50,468 bases of DNA from an uncultured Peptococcaceae bacterium (GTDB taxonomy: Bacteria; Bacillota; Limnochordia; Darwinibacteriales; Darwinibacteriaceae). The position numbers and the translations under genes were made by a program. A model generated the notes under the pieces. That model was given only the letters and a program-made list of their open reading frames with translations, had not been told where the DNA came from and did no database searches. Shown here one piece after another: positions 41,555-49,812 of this stretch (positions are counted from its first letter, which is position 1; every line of letters starts with the position of its first letter). Location: NCBI GenBank assembly GCA_937988745.1, contig CALKAR010000122.1:1-50468 (forward strand), read 5' to 3'.

Positions 41555-43171
41555 TTACATCATACCGCCCATGTTTCCGCCGGCAGGCATTGGTGGCTCT
41601 GGCTCGGGGATGTCGGTAATGAGGCACTCGGTGCTGAGAATCATCGATGCGATCGAAGCGGCGTTCTGCAGTGCGCTGCGAGTGACCTTGGCTGGGTCAA
41701 TGATTCCGCGTTCAATCATATCCACGTACTCTTCACTCAGAACATCAAAACCAACACCGACTGGAGAGGTCTTAACCTTCTCGACAACAACTGCGCCTTC
41801 AAGACCAGCGTTGTTAGCAATCTGCTTGACTGGAGCTTCAAGAGCTCTGCGTACGATTTCGATACCAGTCTTGAATTCACCGTCTGCTTCGAGGTCATCA
41901 AGGGCAGAAATAGCATCGACGAACATGGTTCCACCACCAGCTACGATACCTTCTTCCACTGCTGCCCGGGTAGCCGAGAGAGCGTCCTCGATGCGGTGCT
42001 TCTTCTCCTTGAGCTCTGTCTCGGTAGCGGCACCGACTTGGATAACAGCTACGCCGCCAGCCAGCTTAGCGAGACGCTCTTGGAGTTTCTCACGATCGTA
42101 GTCCGAAGTGGTCTCTTCGATCTCAGCCCGAATTTGGTTAATCCGGCCTTGGATGCTTTCAGCAGAACCTTTACCATCAACGATGGTGGTGTCTTCCTTA
42201 GTAACTCTGATCTGACGAGCTTGGCCGAGCATCTCAAGAGTTACGTTCTCCAGCTTCAGGCCGACTTCCTCAGAGATGACCTGACCACCGGTGACGACAG
42301 CAATGTCGCTCAGCATGGCCTTGCGGCGATCGCCGAAGCCAGGAGCTTTAACAGCTACTACGTTGAGGGTACCTCTCAGCTTGTTGACAACGAGGGTAGC
42401 GAGAGCTTCGCCTTCAACGTCTTCAGCAATGATCAAGAGCGGCTTACCAACCTGCATGGTCTTTTCAAGTGCAGGCAGGATGTCAGCGACAGAGCTGATT
42501 TTCTTGTCAGTGATGAGGATGTATGGCTCATCGAGAACAGCTTCCATGCGCTCGCTGTCAGTTACCATGTAGTGAGATACATAACCACGGTCGAACTGCA
42601 TACCTTCGACAACCTCAAGGGTTGTACCAATGGTGTTGGACTCCTCAACGGTGATAACGCCATCTTTGCCCACTTTTTCCATGGCGTCTGCGATCAGGTC
42701 ACCGATTTCAGCGTCATCAGCCGAAATGGAGGCAACCTGAGCGATAGCCTCTTTAGTTTCGATTGGCTTTGCCACGGACTGGATGCGGTCGACAACAGCT
42801 TTTACAGCCATTTCAATACCGCGCTTGAGGAACATTGGGTTAGCGCCGGCAGCTACGTTCTTCAGACCTTCGCGAACCATAGCTTGGGCAAGAACAGTAG
42901 CGGTGGTAGTACCGTCACCAGCGACATCGTTGGTCTTGGTTGCTACTTCCTTGACCAGCTGAGCACCCATGTTCTCAAATGGGTCTTCGAGTTCGATTTC
43001 CCGAGCAATTGTAACACCGTCATTGGTGATGGTTGGGGAACCGTATTTCTTATCCAATACTACGTTACGACCCTTGGGGCCGAGAGTAATCTTTACGGCA
43101 TCAGCTAAAGCGTTGACACCATTCTCCAGTTTTTTCCGGGCATCTTCCCGAAATACTAGATCTTTAGCCAT
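41555..43171 (-). CDS. groL: Chaperonin GroEL
   Basis: GroEL is the 60-kDa ATP-dependent chaperonin. The 538-residue protein is canonical: MAKDLVFREDARKKL at the start, the nucleotide motif GDGTTTATVLA, and a GGM-type tail (GGNMGGMM). ATG 43171 is chosen because AAGGAAGGTGA precedes it; a GTG at 43180 would fall within that site. It follows groES by 26 bases under CIRCE control. Confidence 0.98.
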   Translation of the reverse strand: MAKDLVFREDARKKLENGVNALADAVKITLGPKGRNVVLDKKYGSPTITNDGVTIAREIELEDPFENMGAQLVKEVATKTNDVAGDGTTTATVLAQAMVREGLKNVAAGANPMFLKRGIEMAVKAVVDRIQSVAKPIETKEAIAQVASISADDAEIGDLIADAMEKVGKDGVITVEESNTIGTTLEVVEGMQFDRGYVSHYMVTDSERMEAVLDEPYILITDKKISSVADILPALEKTMQVGKPLLIIAEDVEGEALATLVVNKLRGTLNVVAVKAPGFGDRRKAMLSDIAVVTGGQVISEEVGLKLENVTLEMLGQARQIRVTKEDTTIVDGKGSAESIQGRINQIRAEIEETTSDYDREKLQERLAKLAGGVAVIQVGAATETELKEKKHRIEDALSATRAAVEEGIVAGGGTMFVDAISALDDLEADGEFKTGIEIVRRALEAPVKQIANNAGLEGAVVVEKVKTSPVGVGFDVLSEEYVDMIERGIIDPAKVTRSALQNAASIASMILSTECLITDIPEPEPPMPAGGNMGGMM

Positions 43172-43197
43172 GACTGTCACCTTCCTTTAACAGTGAT

Positions 43198-43485
43198 TTA
43201 TTCTACGATCGCCAGAATGTCTGACTCTTTCATGATCAGGTATTCTTCACCCTTATACTTCACTTCGGTCCCAGCATACTTAGCGAACAGTACTGTGTCG
43301 CCTTCCTTGACAGACATGGGGATGGTCTTGCCATCATCTGCTACTCGGCCTGGGCCTACTGCCACGATCTTGCCCTGCTGTGGCTTCTCCTTGGCTGTAT
43401 CAGGCAGAACAATGCCACTCGCTGTCTTCTCTTCAGCTTCGAGCACTTTCAAAACAACTCGATCAGCTAATGGTTTGATGTTCAA
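43198..43485 (-). CDS. groS: Co-chaperonin GroES
   Basis: GroES caps the GroEL cavity. The 95-residue protein has NIKPLADRVVLK, the mobile loop (EEKTASGIVLPDTAKEKPQ), and VKEGDTVLFAKYAGTEVK. It starts with TTG 43485 behind AAAGGAGG. First gene of the heat-shock operon. Confidence 0.97.
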   Translation of the reverse strand: MNIKPLADRVVLKVLEAEEKTASGIVLPDTAKEKPQQGKIVAVGPGRVADDGKTIPMSVKEGDTVLFAKYAGTEVKYKGEEYLIMKESDILAIVE

Positions 43486-43533
43486 GTGTTAGTACCTCCT
43501 TTTAATGGATTTACTGTATGTTGTCAGACGTTG

Positions 43534-43560
43534 TTAGCACTCGACCGACGTGAGTGCTAA
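43534..43560. promoter_or_regulatory. CIRCE element (HrcA operator)
   Basis: Perfect inverted repeat TTAGCACTC (43534-43542) and GAGTGCTAA (43552-43560) separated by nine bases, identical to the CIRCE consensus. It lies between the promoter and groES, so heat-shock repression by HrcA is expected. hrcA itself is not in the window. Confidence 0.97.
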
Positions 43561-43571
43561 ACCTAGTTCCT

Positions 43572-43600
43572 ATCTTAACCGAGTAGGGTCTCATTTGCAA
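43572..43600 (-). promoter_or_regulatory. Sigma-A-type promoter of groES-groEL
   Basis: TTGCAA (43595-43600) and TAAGAT (43572-43577) on the minus strand with a 17-base spacer, immediately upstream of CIRCE. Both boxes are 4/6 to consensus. Confidence 0.65.
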
Positions 43601-43696
43601 ACCTTACCAGAAAGGTTGACCTCTTGAAAAACGACCATTTTTTGATATTAGCCCGGTTTATTTTGCCTTTACTCCCAAAATCTCACTCAAACTGCA

Positions 43697-44404
43697 TCAC
43701 ACATCTTGAGATAAGACACACCATCCAGATTCCTTATCCTGAACGATTACACGGGAACTGCTGTCGAGAACTAAACAGTAATCCAGGTCATCTTCAAGTC
43801 CTAGTTCTGCTAATACGCGCCCATGCTCAGAATGCCGCAGATCGCTTAAGGAATAACGCTTGGTAATCATCAAGGCAGCCTGGACACTGTCGCTGATATG
43901 AGAAGCACCAATCTCTCGTGCGATGTATCCGGCACACCACGTATCTTCGAGAGAATAGCGGCCGCGCAGGCCCGCCGGTACCAGCACACAGTCAAGTCCT
44001 TGGTCCATTACATATTGAGCTGCTGCCTTGGCTGAGCGTAGCGAAGCTAAGATTACCCGGTCAGCTTCTTGAGCCATCGTAACCGCGTTCGTGCCATTTG
44101 TAGTGCACCATACGATTTTTCTTCCCTTAATTTCTTCAGGAGGAAATTCTAAGGGAGAATTGCCAAAATCAAAGCCGGGGATTTTCAGAGCATGTCTTTC
44201 CCCGGCCAGCAGCAAGCTAGTATCAGCTGAGTGCATTTTCAGGGCTTCCTCTATTTCTCTCACGACAAAAATACCGGCGGCGCCAGCTTCTAGAGCCGCT
44301 TGGGCCGCGGTGGTAAAACGAAAGACATCGATCACCACAGCTACCTTACCCTTCAAGGAAAAGTGGGTGAGTTCGGCGGGGGTGAACGTCAAATCTAGAT
44401 GCAT
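43697..44404 (-). CDS. comB: 2-phosphosulfolactate phosphatase family protein (ComB)
   Basis: ComB removes phosphate from 2-phosphosulfolactate in coenzyme M synthesis; the family also occurs in bacteria without that coenzyme, where the substrate is unclear. The 235-residue protein has the family motifs AVVIDVFRFTTAAQAAL (acidic metal site) and CTTNGTNAV near residue 100. ATG 44404 is chosen over 44422 because TAGGAGTGAGG precedes it. It follows tsaD closely. The family assignment is good; the in vivo reaction is uncertain. Confidence 0.85.
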   Translation of the reverse strand: MHLDLTFTPAELTHFSLKGKVAVVIDVFRFTTAAQAALEAGAAGIFVVREIEEALKMHSADTSLLLAGERHALKIPGFDFGNSPLEFPPEEIKGRKIVWCTTNGTNAVTMAQEADRVILASLRSAKAAAQYVMDQGLDCVLVPAGLRGRYSLEDTWCAGYIAREIGASHISDSVQAALMITKRYSLSDLRHSEHGRVLAELGLEDDLDYCLVLDSSSRVIVQDKESGWCVLSQDV

Positions 44405-44414
44405 AGCCTCACTC

Positions 44415-45434
44415 CTAGTCATCGCCCAGCTTCAAATTGGGTAGGGCGTTTAAGTCCCACCCGCTGCGGTGCCCTGCCTTGTAGCGGAAATAACCAGCAC
44501 TGCCGATCATGGCGGCGTTATCAGTACATAGGTATGCTGGCGGGTACCAGACTTCAAGTCCTAATTGAGCAGCCTTTTCCTTGACGTGATTGCGGAAGGT
44601 TTTATTCGCCGCCACTCCGCCAGACAGCACAACCTGCTTTACCTGGTATTGTTCCGCGGCTGCTAAGAGCTTCGTAGTAAGAACGTCAATAATGGCCCAC
44701 TGGAAACTAGCCGCGAAGTCCGGTAAATTCACATCTTCGCCCTTCTGCTTGGCGTGATTCAGATAATTAAGTGCCGCTGTTTTTAGACCACTGAAGGAAA
44801 AGTCGAAGTTACCTGGTTCATTCAACCCGCGCGGAAAAGGAATTGCGCTGCGATTGCCCTCTGCTGCCAACTTCTCGATCTGAGGGCCTCCCGGATAAGG
44901 CAAGCCTAGTACACGGGCAATTTTATCGAAGGCCTCTCCGGCAGCATCGTCGCGAGTACGGCCGAGAATCTCGTAATGACCTAATTCTGGAATAAGGAGC
45001 AGATCGGTATGTCCTCCTGAAACAGTTAGGCAGACAAATGGAGGGCGGAGCTCTGCACGGTTGAGGAAATTAGCATAAATATGCCCCTCTATATGATTGA
45101 CTCCTACGAGCGGCTTATCTAAAGCATAAGCCAATGCCTTTGCCGCAGCAATACCGACCAGCAAGCTTCCCACAAGCCCTGGCCCATAGGTAACTGCAAT
45201 GACTTCAATGTCGTCTAAGGTTACCTCTGCTTCTTCTATAGCCTCATTGATTACAGGAAATATAGCCTCAATATGCTTGCGTGAAGCAATTTCGGGCACT
45301 ACCCCGCCATATTTCTGATGAATATCAATCTGGGACAGGACGATGTTCGATCTGATTTTCGTGCCGTCCTGAATTACTGCAGCTGCAGTTTCATCGCAGC
45401 TGGTTTCAATTCCCAGCGCCAGTCCACTTCTCAT
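44415..45434 (-). CDS. tsaD: tRNA N6-adenosine threonylcarbamoyltransferase TsaD
   Basis: TsaD transfers the threonylcarbamoyl group to A37 of ANN-decoding tRNAs. The 339-residue protein has the ASKHA fold with GIETSCDETAAAV, metal ligands His in NHIEGH (HxxxH, at about 114 and 118) and FSGLKTAALNY. It overlaps rimI by 29 bases. With TsaB and TsaE encoded next door, the bacterial t6A transferase set is complete apart from TsaC, which is not in this window. Confidence 0.97.
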   Translation of the reverse strand: MRSGLALGIETSCDETAAAVIQDGTKIRSNIVLSQIDIHQKYGGVVPEIASRKHIEAIFPVINEAIEEAEVTLDDIEVIAVTYGPGLVGSLLVGIAAAKALAYALDKPLVGVNHIEGHIYANFLNRAELRPPFVCLTVSGGHTDLLLIPELGHYEILGRTRDDAAGEAFDKIARVLGLPYPGGPQIEKLAAEGNRSAIPFPRGLNEPGNFDFSFSGLKTAALNYLNHAKQKGEDVNLPDFAASFQWAIIDVLTTKLLAAAEQYQVKQVVLSGGVAANKTFRNHVKEKAAQLGLEVWYPPAYLCTDNAAMIGSAGYFRYKAGHRSGWDLNALPNLKLGDD

Positions 45435-45894
45435 CAACCTTCAAGTCCTTCCACATGATATAAGCGTCTTCTTTATTATCCTGATAATACCCCTTGCGAA
45501 TACCGCTGAACTCATAACCTAGCTTCTGGTATAGATCCTGAGCAACCAGGTTGCTTACCCTGACTTCTAACGTCATACGCTGCGCGCCTCGCAAAATTGC
45601 AAAGGCAGTAATTTGCTCCATCAACTGGCGGCCAATGCCTTTCCGCCTGTGCTTAGGGTGAACTGCAATATTGGTGACATGACCTTCATCGAGGATAATC
45701 CAAACCCCGGCATAGCCCACGATCTCCCCATCTATCTCGGCAACAACATAGAAGGCGCTGTCATTCTTGGTAAGCTCAGAGAGAAAGATCCCACGAGACC
45801 AGGGAACAGGAAAACAAGCCCGTTCGACTATCTTCACTCTGGGGATGTCCTCTACCTGCATTGGTCGAAACACTACTGATTCCTTGCCATCCAC
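45406..45894 (-). CDS. rimI: Ribosomal protein S18 alanine N-acetyltransferase (RimI-like)
   Basis: RimI acetylates the N-terminus of S18; related GNAT enzymes may have other targets. The 162-residue GNAT protein has the acetyl-CoA pyrophosphate loop HPKHRRKGIGRQLM and LEVRVSNLVAQDLYQKLGYE. GTG 45894 follows GGAGGCC. It lies between tsaB and tsaD and overlaps both, an arrangement conserved in bacteria. Confidence 0.9.
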   Translation of the reverse strand: MDGKESVVFRPMQVEDIPRVKIVERACFPVPWSRGIFLSELTKNDSAFYVVAEIDGEIVGYAGVWIILDEGHVTNIAVHPKHRRKGIGRQLMEQITAFAILRGAQRMTLEVRVSNLVAQDLYQKLGYEFSGIRKGYYQDNKEDAYIMWKDLKVDEKWTGAGN

Positions 45895-46559
45895 TTAATT
45901 TCGGCCTCCGTCTTTCGCAAGTATACAGGATTTACAGCAAAAACGTCACTGTGCTGACCTTCCTTTAGTTTCTCCCAACCAAGAGCTGCCACCGCTGCTG
46001 GCCGCAGCAGGGCAAATTCTTGTGGAGGAAATACTGCTTCTGGTAGGCCGGCAGCAATTTGTTCGCGATAGGCGATCGCACCATCACCCACCAGCAGACA
46101 TGGCTGTGCTTGCGAACGGCACCACTGGAGCACTTCGTCAATATGGCAGTTCTGAGGTTCAGCGAGGGGATTTCCTCCCGAAAAAGCTTGGGCATATACC
46201 TCGGACCGTCTCGAGTCGATCATAGCTACAACAACTCCGGGAAAGGCTTGAAACTGCCTTCCGAACGCTTCTAAGGCGGTCACCCCAACGAGTTTTTTAT
46301 TGAGGGCATAGGCAAAGCCTTTTGCCGTCGCCACGCCTATTCTAATTCCAGTAAAGGAACCAGGGCCGACTGCAACTGCGATACCATCTATTTCTTCTAG
46401 CGACAAGCCGGCATCCTTTAAGAGCCGCTCTATCGCGGGCAGCAGACGTTCTGAATGAGTAGTACGGATATTGAGCACATACTCGCCTACGAGCTGACCG
46501 TCTTTAACTACTGCTGCACCTCCGGTCATAGTGGAGGTATCTATTCCGAGTACGTACAA
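45873..46559 (-). CDS. tsaB: tRNA threonylcarbamoyladenosine synthesis protein TsaB
   Basis: TsaB is the non-catalytic ASKHA partner of TsaD. The 228-residue protein has VLGIDTSTMTGGAAVV, HSERLLPAIERLL and the VAVGPGSFTGIRIGVATAKG signature. TTG 46559 is preceded by GGGAGG. It overlaps tsaE by 19 bases. Confidence 0.95.
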   Translation of the reverse strand: MYVLGIDTSTMTGGAAVVKDGQLVGEYVLNIRTTHSERLLPAIERLLKDAGLSLEEIDGIAVAVGPGSFTGIRIGVATAKGFAYALNKKLVGVTALEAFGRQFQAFPGVVVAMIDSRRSEVYAQAFSGGNPLAEPQNCHIDEVLQWCRSQAQPCLLVGDGAIAYREQIAAGLPEAVFPPQEFALLRPAAVAALGWEKLKEGQHSDVFAVNPVYLRKTEAEIKWMARNQ

Positions 46560-47023
46560 GCTAAAGCCTCCCTCAATATTGCTTCCAGTTCAGTGCCGCG
46601 GGTACCACGGCCCGCAAGAGTGATCTTTCGGGCCGTGGTACCTGTCTGTTCTAGTGTCACATCGAGCCGATCATCAGGCAGATACTCGCTGAACTGATCT
46701 CCCCACTCTACAAGACAGATACCGGTACCAAAGAAATAATCTTCATAGCCGATGTCTTCTAACTCCTCAGGACGATCTAGGCGGTATATATCAAAATGAT
46801 ACAGCGAGTACCGCCCATGGTATTCATTAATCAAGGCAAATGTGGGGCTGGTAACGTCCTCAGGATCGATACCCTGCCCTTCCGCTATACCCTTGACGAG
46901 CAGGGTCTTCCCTGCACCTAAGGTGCCATTTAAGTTTATGAAATCCCCAGGCCGCAGAACTTCCCCCACGGCTTTCCCAATGGCCAAGGTCTGTTCTGGA
47001 TTCTGGGACTGAATCAGCAGCAT
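46541..47023 (-). CDS. tsaE: tRNA threonylcarbamoyladenosine ATPase TsaE
   Basis: TsaE is the ATPase that resets the TsaB-TsaD complex. The 160-residue protein has Walker A GTLGAGKT (33-40), SPTFALINEYHG (switch) and YHFDIYRL. ATG 47023 behind GGAGGTTC. It lies nine bases after the amidohydrolase gene. Confidence 0.95.
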   Translation of the reverse strand: MLLIQSQNPEQTLAIGKAVGEVLRPGDFINLNGTLGAGKTLLVKGIAEGQGIDPEDVTSPTFALINEYHGRYSLYHFDIYRLDRPEELEDIGYEDYFFGTGICLVEWGDQFSEYLPDDRLDVTLEQTGTTARKITLAGRGTRGTELEAILREALACTYSE

Positions 47024-47032
47024 AAGAACCTC

Positions 47033-48184
47033 CTAAGCTTTGTAGACAAGCTCTCCGTGGATAAATACCTGTTCCACCTTGGACATTATATCCAAAGGAT
47101 CGCCACTCCACAAGACAATATCTGCTAGTTTACCTTTTTCGAGGGAACCATAACGGTCGTCAATTCCGAGGATCCTCGCAGGATTTATGGTAACGGCTTT
47201 GAGCGCTTCCTCCTTTGGCAGTCCAGCTTTCACAGCTAGAGCAGCAGAGATTGTTAAGTACTGCACATGGATCACAGGATGGTCCATGGTGATCGCAACT
47301 TCAACACCATGTTCCCACAGGGTTCTTAAGGTACTGTAATCCCGCTCCCGTACTTCAACTTTGGAGCGGTTGGTCATTGTTGGACCAATAACGGCACGTA
47401 CCTTGCGAGTGCCCAACTCCTCCGCAATTTTATGACCTTCTGTACAGTGCTCGATAATAATGTCCACATCAAACTCATCGGCAATGCGCAGTGCTGTCAT
47501 AATATCATCGGCTCTGTGAGCATGAGCCCGCAAAGGAATTTCTCTCTTTAGAACTCTGACTAAGGCTTCCATCTTCAGATCACGTTCAGGAGTCTTGTCT
47601 GAGTTGCTTTTCGCCTTTTCGAGCTTGGCTAAGTAATTCTGGGCCTTGACAAACTGTTCGCGCAGCAAGGCGGCTGTAGCCATTCTGGTAGATGGTGATT
47701 TCTTTTGGCCCGAGTAAACCCGCTTGGGATTCTCGCCAAAGGCAACCTTTAAGCCGCCTTCGCCAATAATCATTTCCTCCACAGTATTGCCGTACATATG
47801 AATAATTACGCCCTGGCCGCCGATGACATTGGCGCTCCCCGGCAGGACACACATGGCTGTTACTCCTGCTTGCAGTGCTTCGCGGATGCCCTCATCGTGA
47901 GGATTGATGCCATCAAGGGCCCGCAGCTGTGGCGTAAGGGGATCTACGGCCTCATTTCCATCGGAACCTTCCCATCCGAACCCCTCTTCGTAGACGCCCG
48001 CATGACCATGGGCATCGATCATCCCGGGCATCACAACTTTCTCAGAAGCATCAATGACCTCTGCACCTTCTGGAACTTCAATATCGCCTACATCTACTAT
48101 TCGGCCTTCATCATCAATTAAAATACTTCCCTGTTTAACTCCGTCTGTAATGGTGTACAATGTTGCATTTGTAATTGCTAACAA
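47033..48184 (-). CDS. Amidohydrolase (imidazolonepropionase-like family)
   Basis: A metal-dependent TIM-barrel hydrolase. From TTG 48184 the protein has 383 residues, with the beta-sandwich N-terminus (ATLYTITDGVKQGSILIDDEGRI split at both ends), metal motif DAHGHAG, a central His in RAHAHRADD, EHCTEGH, and late Asp in TMDHPV. The C-terminal strand GSLEKGKLADIVLWSGDP is typical of cytosine-deaminase/imidazolonepropionase relatives. Substrate not evident. GGAGGCGG precedes TTG; an ATG five codons upstream lies on that site. It is first in the run leading to tsaE. Confidence 0.85.
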   Translation of the reverse strand: MLAITNATLYTITDGVKQGSILIDDEGRIVDVGDIEVPEGAEVIDASEKVVMPGMIDAHGHAGVYEEGFGWEGSDGNEAVDPLTPQLRALDGINPHDEGIREALQAGVTAMCVLPGSANVIGGQGVIIHMYGNTVEEMIIGEGGLKVAFGENPKRVYSGQKKSPSTRMATAALLREQFVKAQNYLAKLEKAKSNSDKTPERDLKMEALVRVLKREIPLRAHAHRADDIMTALRIADEFDVDIIIEHCTEGHKIAEELGTRKVRAVIGPTMTNRSKVEVRERDYSTLRTLWEHGVEVAITMDHPVIHVQYLTISAALAVKAGLPKEEALKAVTINPARILGIDDRYGSLEKGKLADIVLWSGDPLDIMSKVEQVFIHGELVYKA

Positions 48185-48231
48185 CCAAACCGCCTCCATC
48201 AGCTTTACTTACTCCACAACCTTTTCACCAA

Positions 48232-48960
48232 TTAGGGTTGGTATTCCTGCCCCTTAGCGACAGCTTGTACGAAGGCCGTGAAGATTCTTTCAGCTGAAGA
48301 ATAGTGGCCGACCATATGCTCAGGATGCCACTGTACTCCCAAGACAAAGTGTTTACCTGTCCCTTCTACAGCCTCGATTACACCGTCAGATGCGAAGGCG
48401 GAGACGCGTAAGCCCTGTCCCACGTCGCGGACTGCTTGATGATGAAATGAGTTCACCCTTGTGGTTTGCTCTCCGATAATTGAATCTAACAGGCTGCCTG
48501 CTTCGATCTGGATATCATGGGTAGCGTACCATTTGGGAGCATGCTGACTGTGCTTGATGTGCTTCGATAGCTGACTGGGAATGTCTTGAATAAGGGTTCC
48601 TCCGGCGGCCACATTGAGCACCTGCATGCCGCGGCAGATAGCTAACACCGGTACCGCGTTCTCCATCGCCCAGCGCGCCACCGTGGTATCCAGTTCATCC
48701 CACAAAGGGTCAATCCGACCGCAATTGGGGTGAGGCTCTTCGCCGTAATAGGAAGGATCAATGTCAATGCCTCCAGGCAGGAGAATGCCCGAAAAATTAG
48801 GCAGCAGCGTAAATAAGTCGTCTTTAGGCATATGACAGATTAGAACAGGTATTCCTCCAGCGCGCTGAAGTGCATAAAGATAGGGAGCGTTCACATAGAA
48901 GCGCTCAGGATCTTCTTGGTGTCCGCAGACAACTCCAATCAACGGCCGCTCTCCACTCAT
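48232..48960 (-). CDS. Gamma-glutamyl-gamma-aminobutyrate hydrolase family protein (peptidase C26)
   Basis: Class I glutamine-amidotransferase-like hydrolase related to PuuD, which splits gamma-glutamyl bonds. The 242-residue protein has an intact triad: Cys109 (LAICRGMQVLN), His212 and Glu214 (GVQWHPE), and GILLPGGIDIDPSYY. It starts with ATG behind GGAGAGGAG. The substrate is not clear; no putrescine genes are near. It lies between the toxin-antitoxin terminator and the amidohydrolase, so its promoter may overlap that terminator or it may depend on read-through. Confidence 0.88.
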   Translation of the reverse strand: MSGERPLIGVVCGHQEDPERFYVNAPYLYALQRAGGIPVLICHMPKDDLFTLLPNFSGILLPGGIDIDPSYYGEEPHPNCGRIDPLWDELDTTVARWAMENAVPVLAICRGMQVLNVAAGGTLIQDIPSQLSKHIKHSQHAPKWYATHDIQIEAGSLLDSIIGEQTTRVNSFHHQAVRDVGQGLRVSAFASDGVIEAVEGTGKHFVLGVQWHPEHMVGHYSSAERIFTAFVQAVAKGQEYQP

Positions 48961-48985
48961 TCATACTCCTCTCCCTTCAGAGAAT

Positions 48986-49016
48986 AAAAAAGAACACCCA
49001 TAAGAATATGAGTGTT
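48986..49016 (-). terminator. Terminator of the endoAI-endoA operon
   Basis: A 10-bp stem (AACACTCATA with TATGGGTGTT, one G-U) around a four-base loop on the minus strand is followed by C and six T (48986-48991). Confidence 0.9.
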
Positions 49017-49038
49017 GCTCTGACGCCGTGCTTCTCAA

Positions 49039-49392
49039 TTACAGCTCAACTAAACCCAGACTGATCTGGAGGGCATGGTTGATCTTTTCCATTGTTTCAT
49101 CATCTAAATGAGCAATCTGTTCTTTAAGTCTGCGCTTGTCAATAGTGCGCACCTGCTCAAGTAAGATAACGGAGTCCTTTTCTAACTTATACTTCGAGGC
49201 AGATAACTCCACATGAGTAGGAAGCTTCGCCTTCTTAATTCGAGATGTGATCGCCGCAACAATAGTGGTAGGGCTGTATTTATTGCCGATGTCATTCTGC
49301 AGAATGAGCACGGGACGCACGCCCCCCTGTTCTGAACCGATAACGGGGTTGAGATTTGCGTAGAAAATATCGCCGCGGGTCACATTTTGCAC
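49039..49392 (-). CDS. ndoA: MazF-type endoribonuclease toxin EndoA
   Basis: EndoA (MazF family) cleaves mRNA at short specific sites; in Bacillus it cuts UACAU. The 117-residue protein has the family core: TRGDIFYANLNPVIGSEQGGVRPVLI, QNDIGNKYSPTTIVAAIT, KLPTHVEL, and DSVILLEQVRTIDKRRL. GTG 49392 lies one base after the antitoxin stop with GGAGG upstream; a longer in-frame reading would overlap the antitoxin. Expected to be neutralised by the product of the preceding gene. Confidence 0.95.
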   Translation of the reverse strand: MQNVTRGDIFYANLNPVIGSEQGGVRPVLILQNDIGNKYSPTTIVAAITSRIKKAKLPTHVELSASKYKLEKDSVILLEQVRTIDKRRLKEQIAHLDDETMEKINHALQISLGLVEL

Positions 49393-49393
49393 T

Positions 49394-49660
49394 CTAATCA
49401 GCCTCCGCCAGCTGGCGCTCGTAATCGTAAATTTCGTCGCAGGAATATTCTTCGGCAAGCCTTAGATTGAGTTCAGCCATCAGCTGATAACCTTCCTTCA
49501 ACTGTTCACGCAGAATTCTCCTGGTCCTCTCCATTATATACAGGTGCATAGCTTCGCGTACAATTTCGCTCCGATTAATCTTCTCCTCATGGCATATCTC
49601 ATCCAACTGAGCCAGCAGTTGGCTGCTGAGATAAACCATGATCCTTTGTTTTTCTGCCAC
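49394..49660 (-). CDS. ndoAI: Ribbon-helix-helix antitoxin EndoAI
   Basis: The antitoxin binds EndoA and usually represses its own operon. The protein (88 residues from GTG 49660, or 90 from GTG 49666) has a ribbon-helix-helix N-terminus (KQRIMVYLSSQLLAQLDEIC, RSEIVREAMHLYI) and an acidic C-terminal tail that would wrap the toxin. GAGGGG lies just upstream of both starts; spacing favours 49660. It has a strong promoter and a palindrome upstream that is a candidate operator. Confidence 0.92.
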   Translation of the reverse strand: MAEKQRIMVYLSSQLLAQLDEICHEEKINRSEIVREAMHLYIMERTRRILREQLKEGYQLMAELNLRLAEEYSCDEIYDYERQLAEAD

Positions 49661-49694
49661 AACCACTCACCCCTCGATACAGCAACCTAACCTC

Positions 49695-49723
49695 ATTATA
49701 GCTTGCCTTCCTAGGAACGTCAA
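49695..49723 (-). promoter_or_regulatory. Sigma-A-type promoter of endoAI-endoA with palindromic spacer
   Basis: TTGACG (49718-49723) and perfect TATAAT (49695-49700) on the minus strand with a 17-base spacer. The spacer contains the perfect palindrome TTCCTAGGAA (49708-49717), a candidate operator. Confidence 0.85.
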
Positions 49724-49735
49724 TAATGGCACTTG

Positions 49736-49764
49736 TTGCCGTTTTACAGGTTTTATGGTAAACT
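49736..49764 (+). promoter_or_regulatory. Promoter of the XRE-type regulator gene
   Basis: TTGCCG (49736-49741) and TAAACT (49759-49764) with a 17-base spacer, and an extended -10 TGG before TAAACT. Its -35 box lies only 12 bases from that of the divergent endoAI promoter. Confidence 0.6.
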
Positions 49765-49812
49765 CATGCCGGAGTCACCTATAAATTTCCATAACTTGTG
49801 GGGGAGATATTT

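Noticed and set aside
41528..43108. A 526-codon open frame on the plus strand, opposite groEL
   Set aside because: It is the complement of a highly conserved groEL with constrained codons; the product has no recognisable domain and no ribosome binding site or promoter fits.
43606..43690. A terminator after comB
   Set aside because: Only a weak, long-loop hairpin with four T residues could be drawn.
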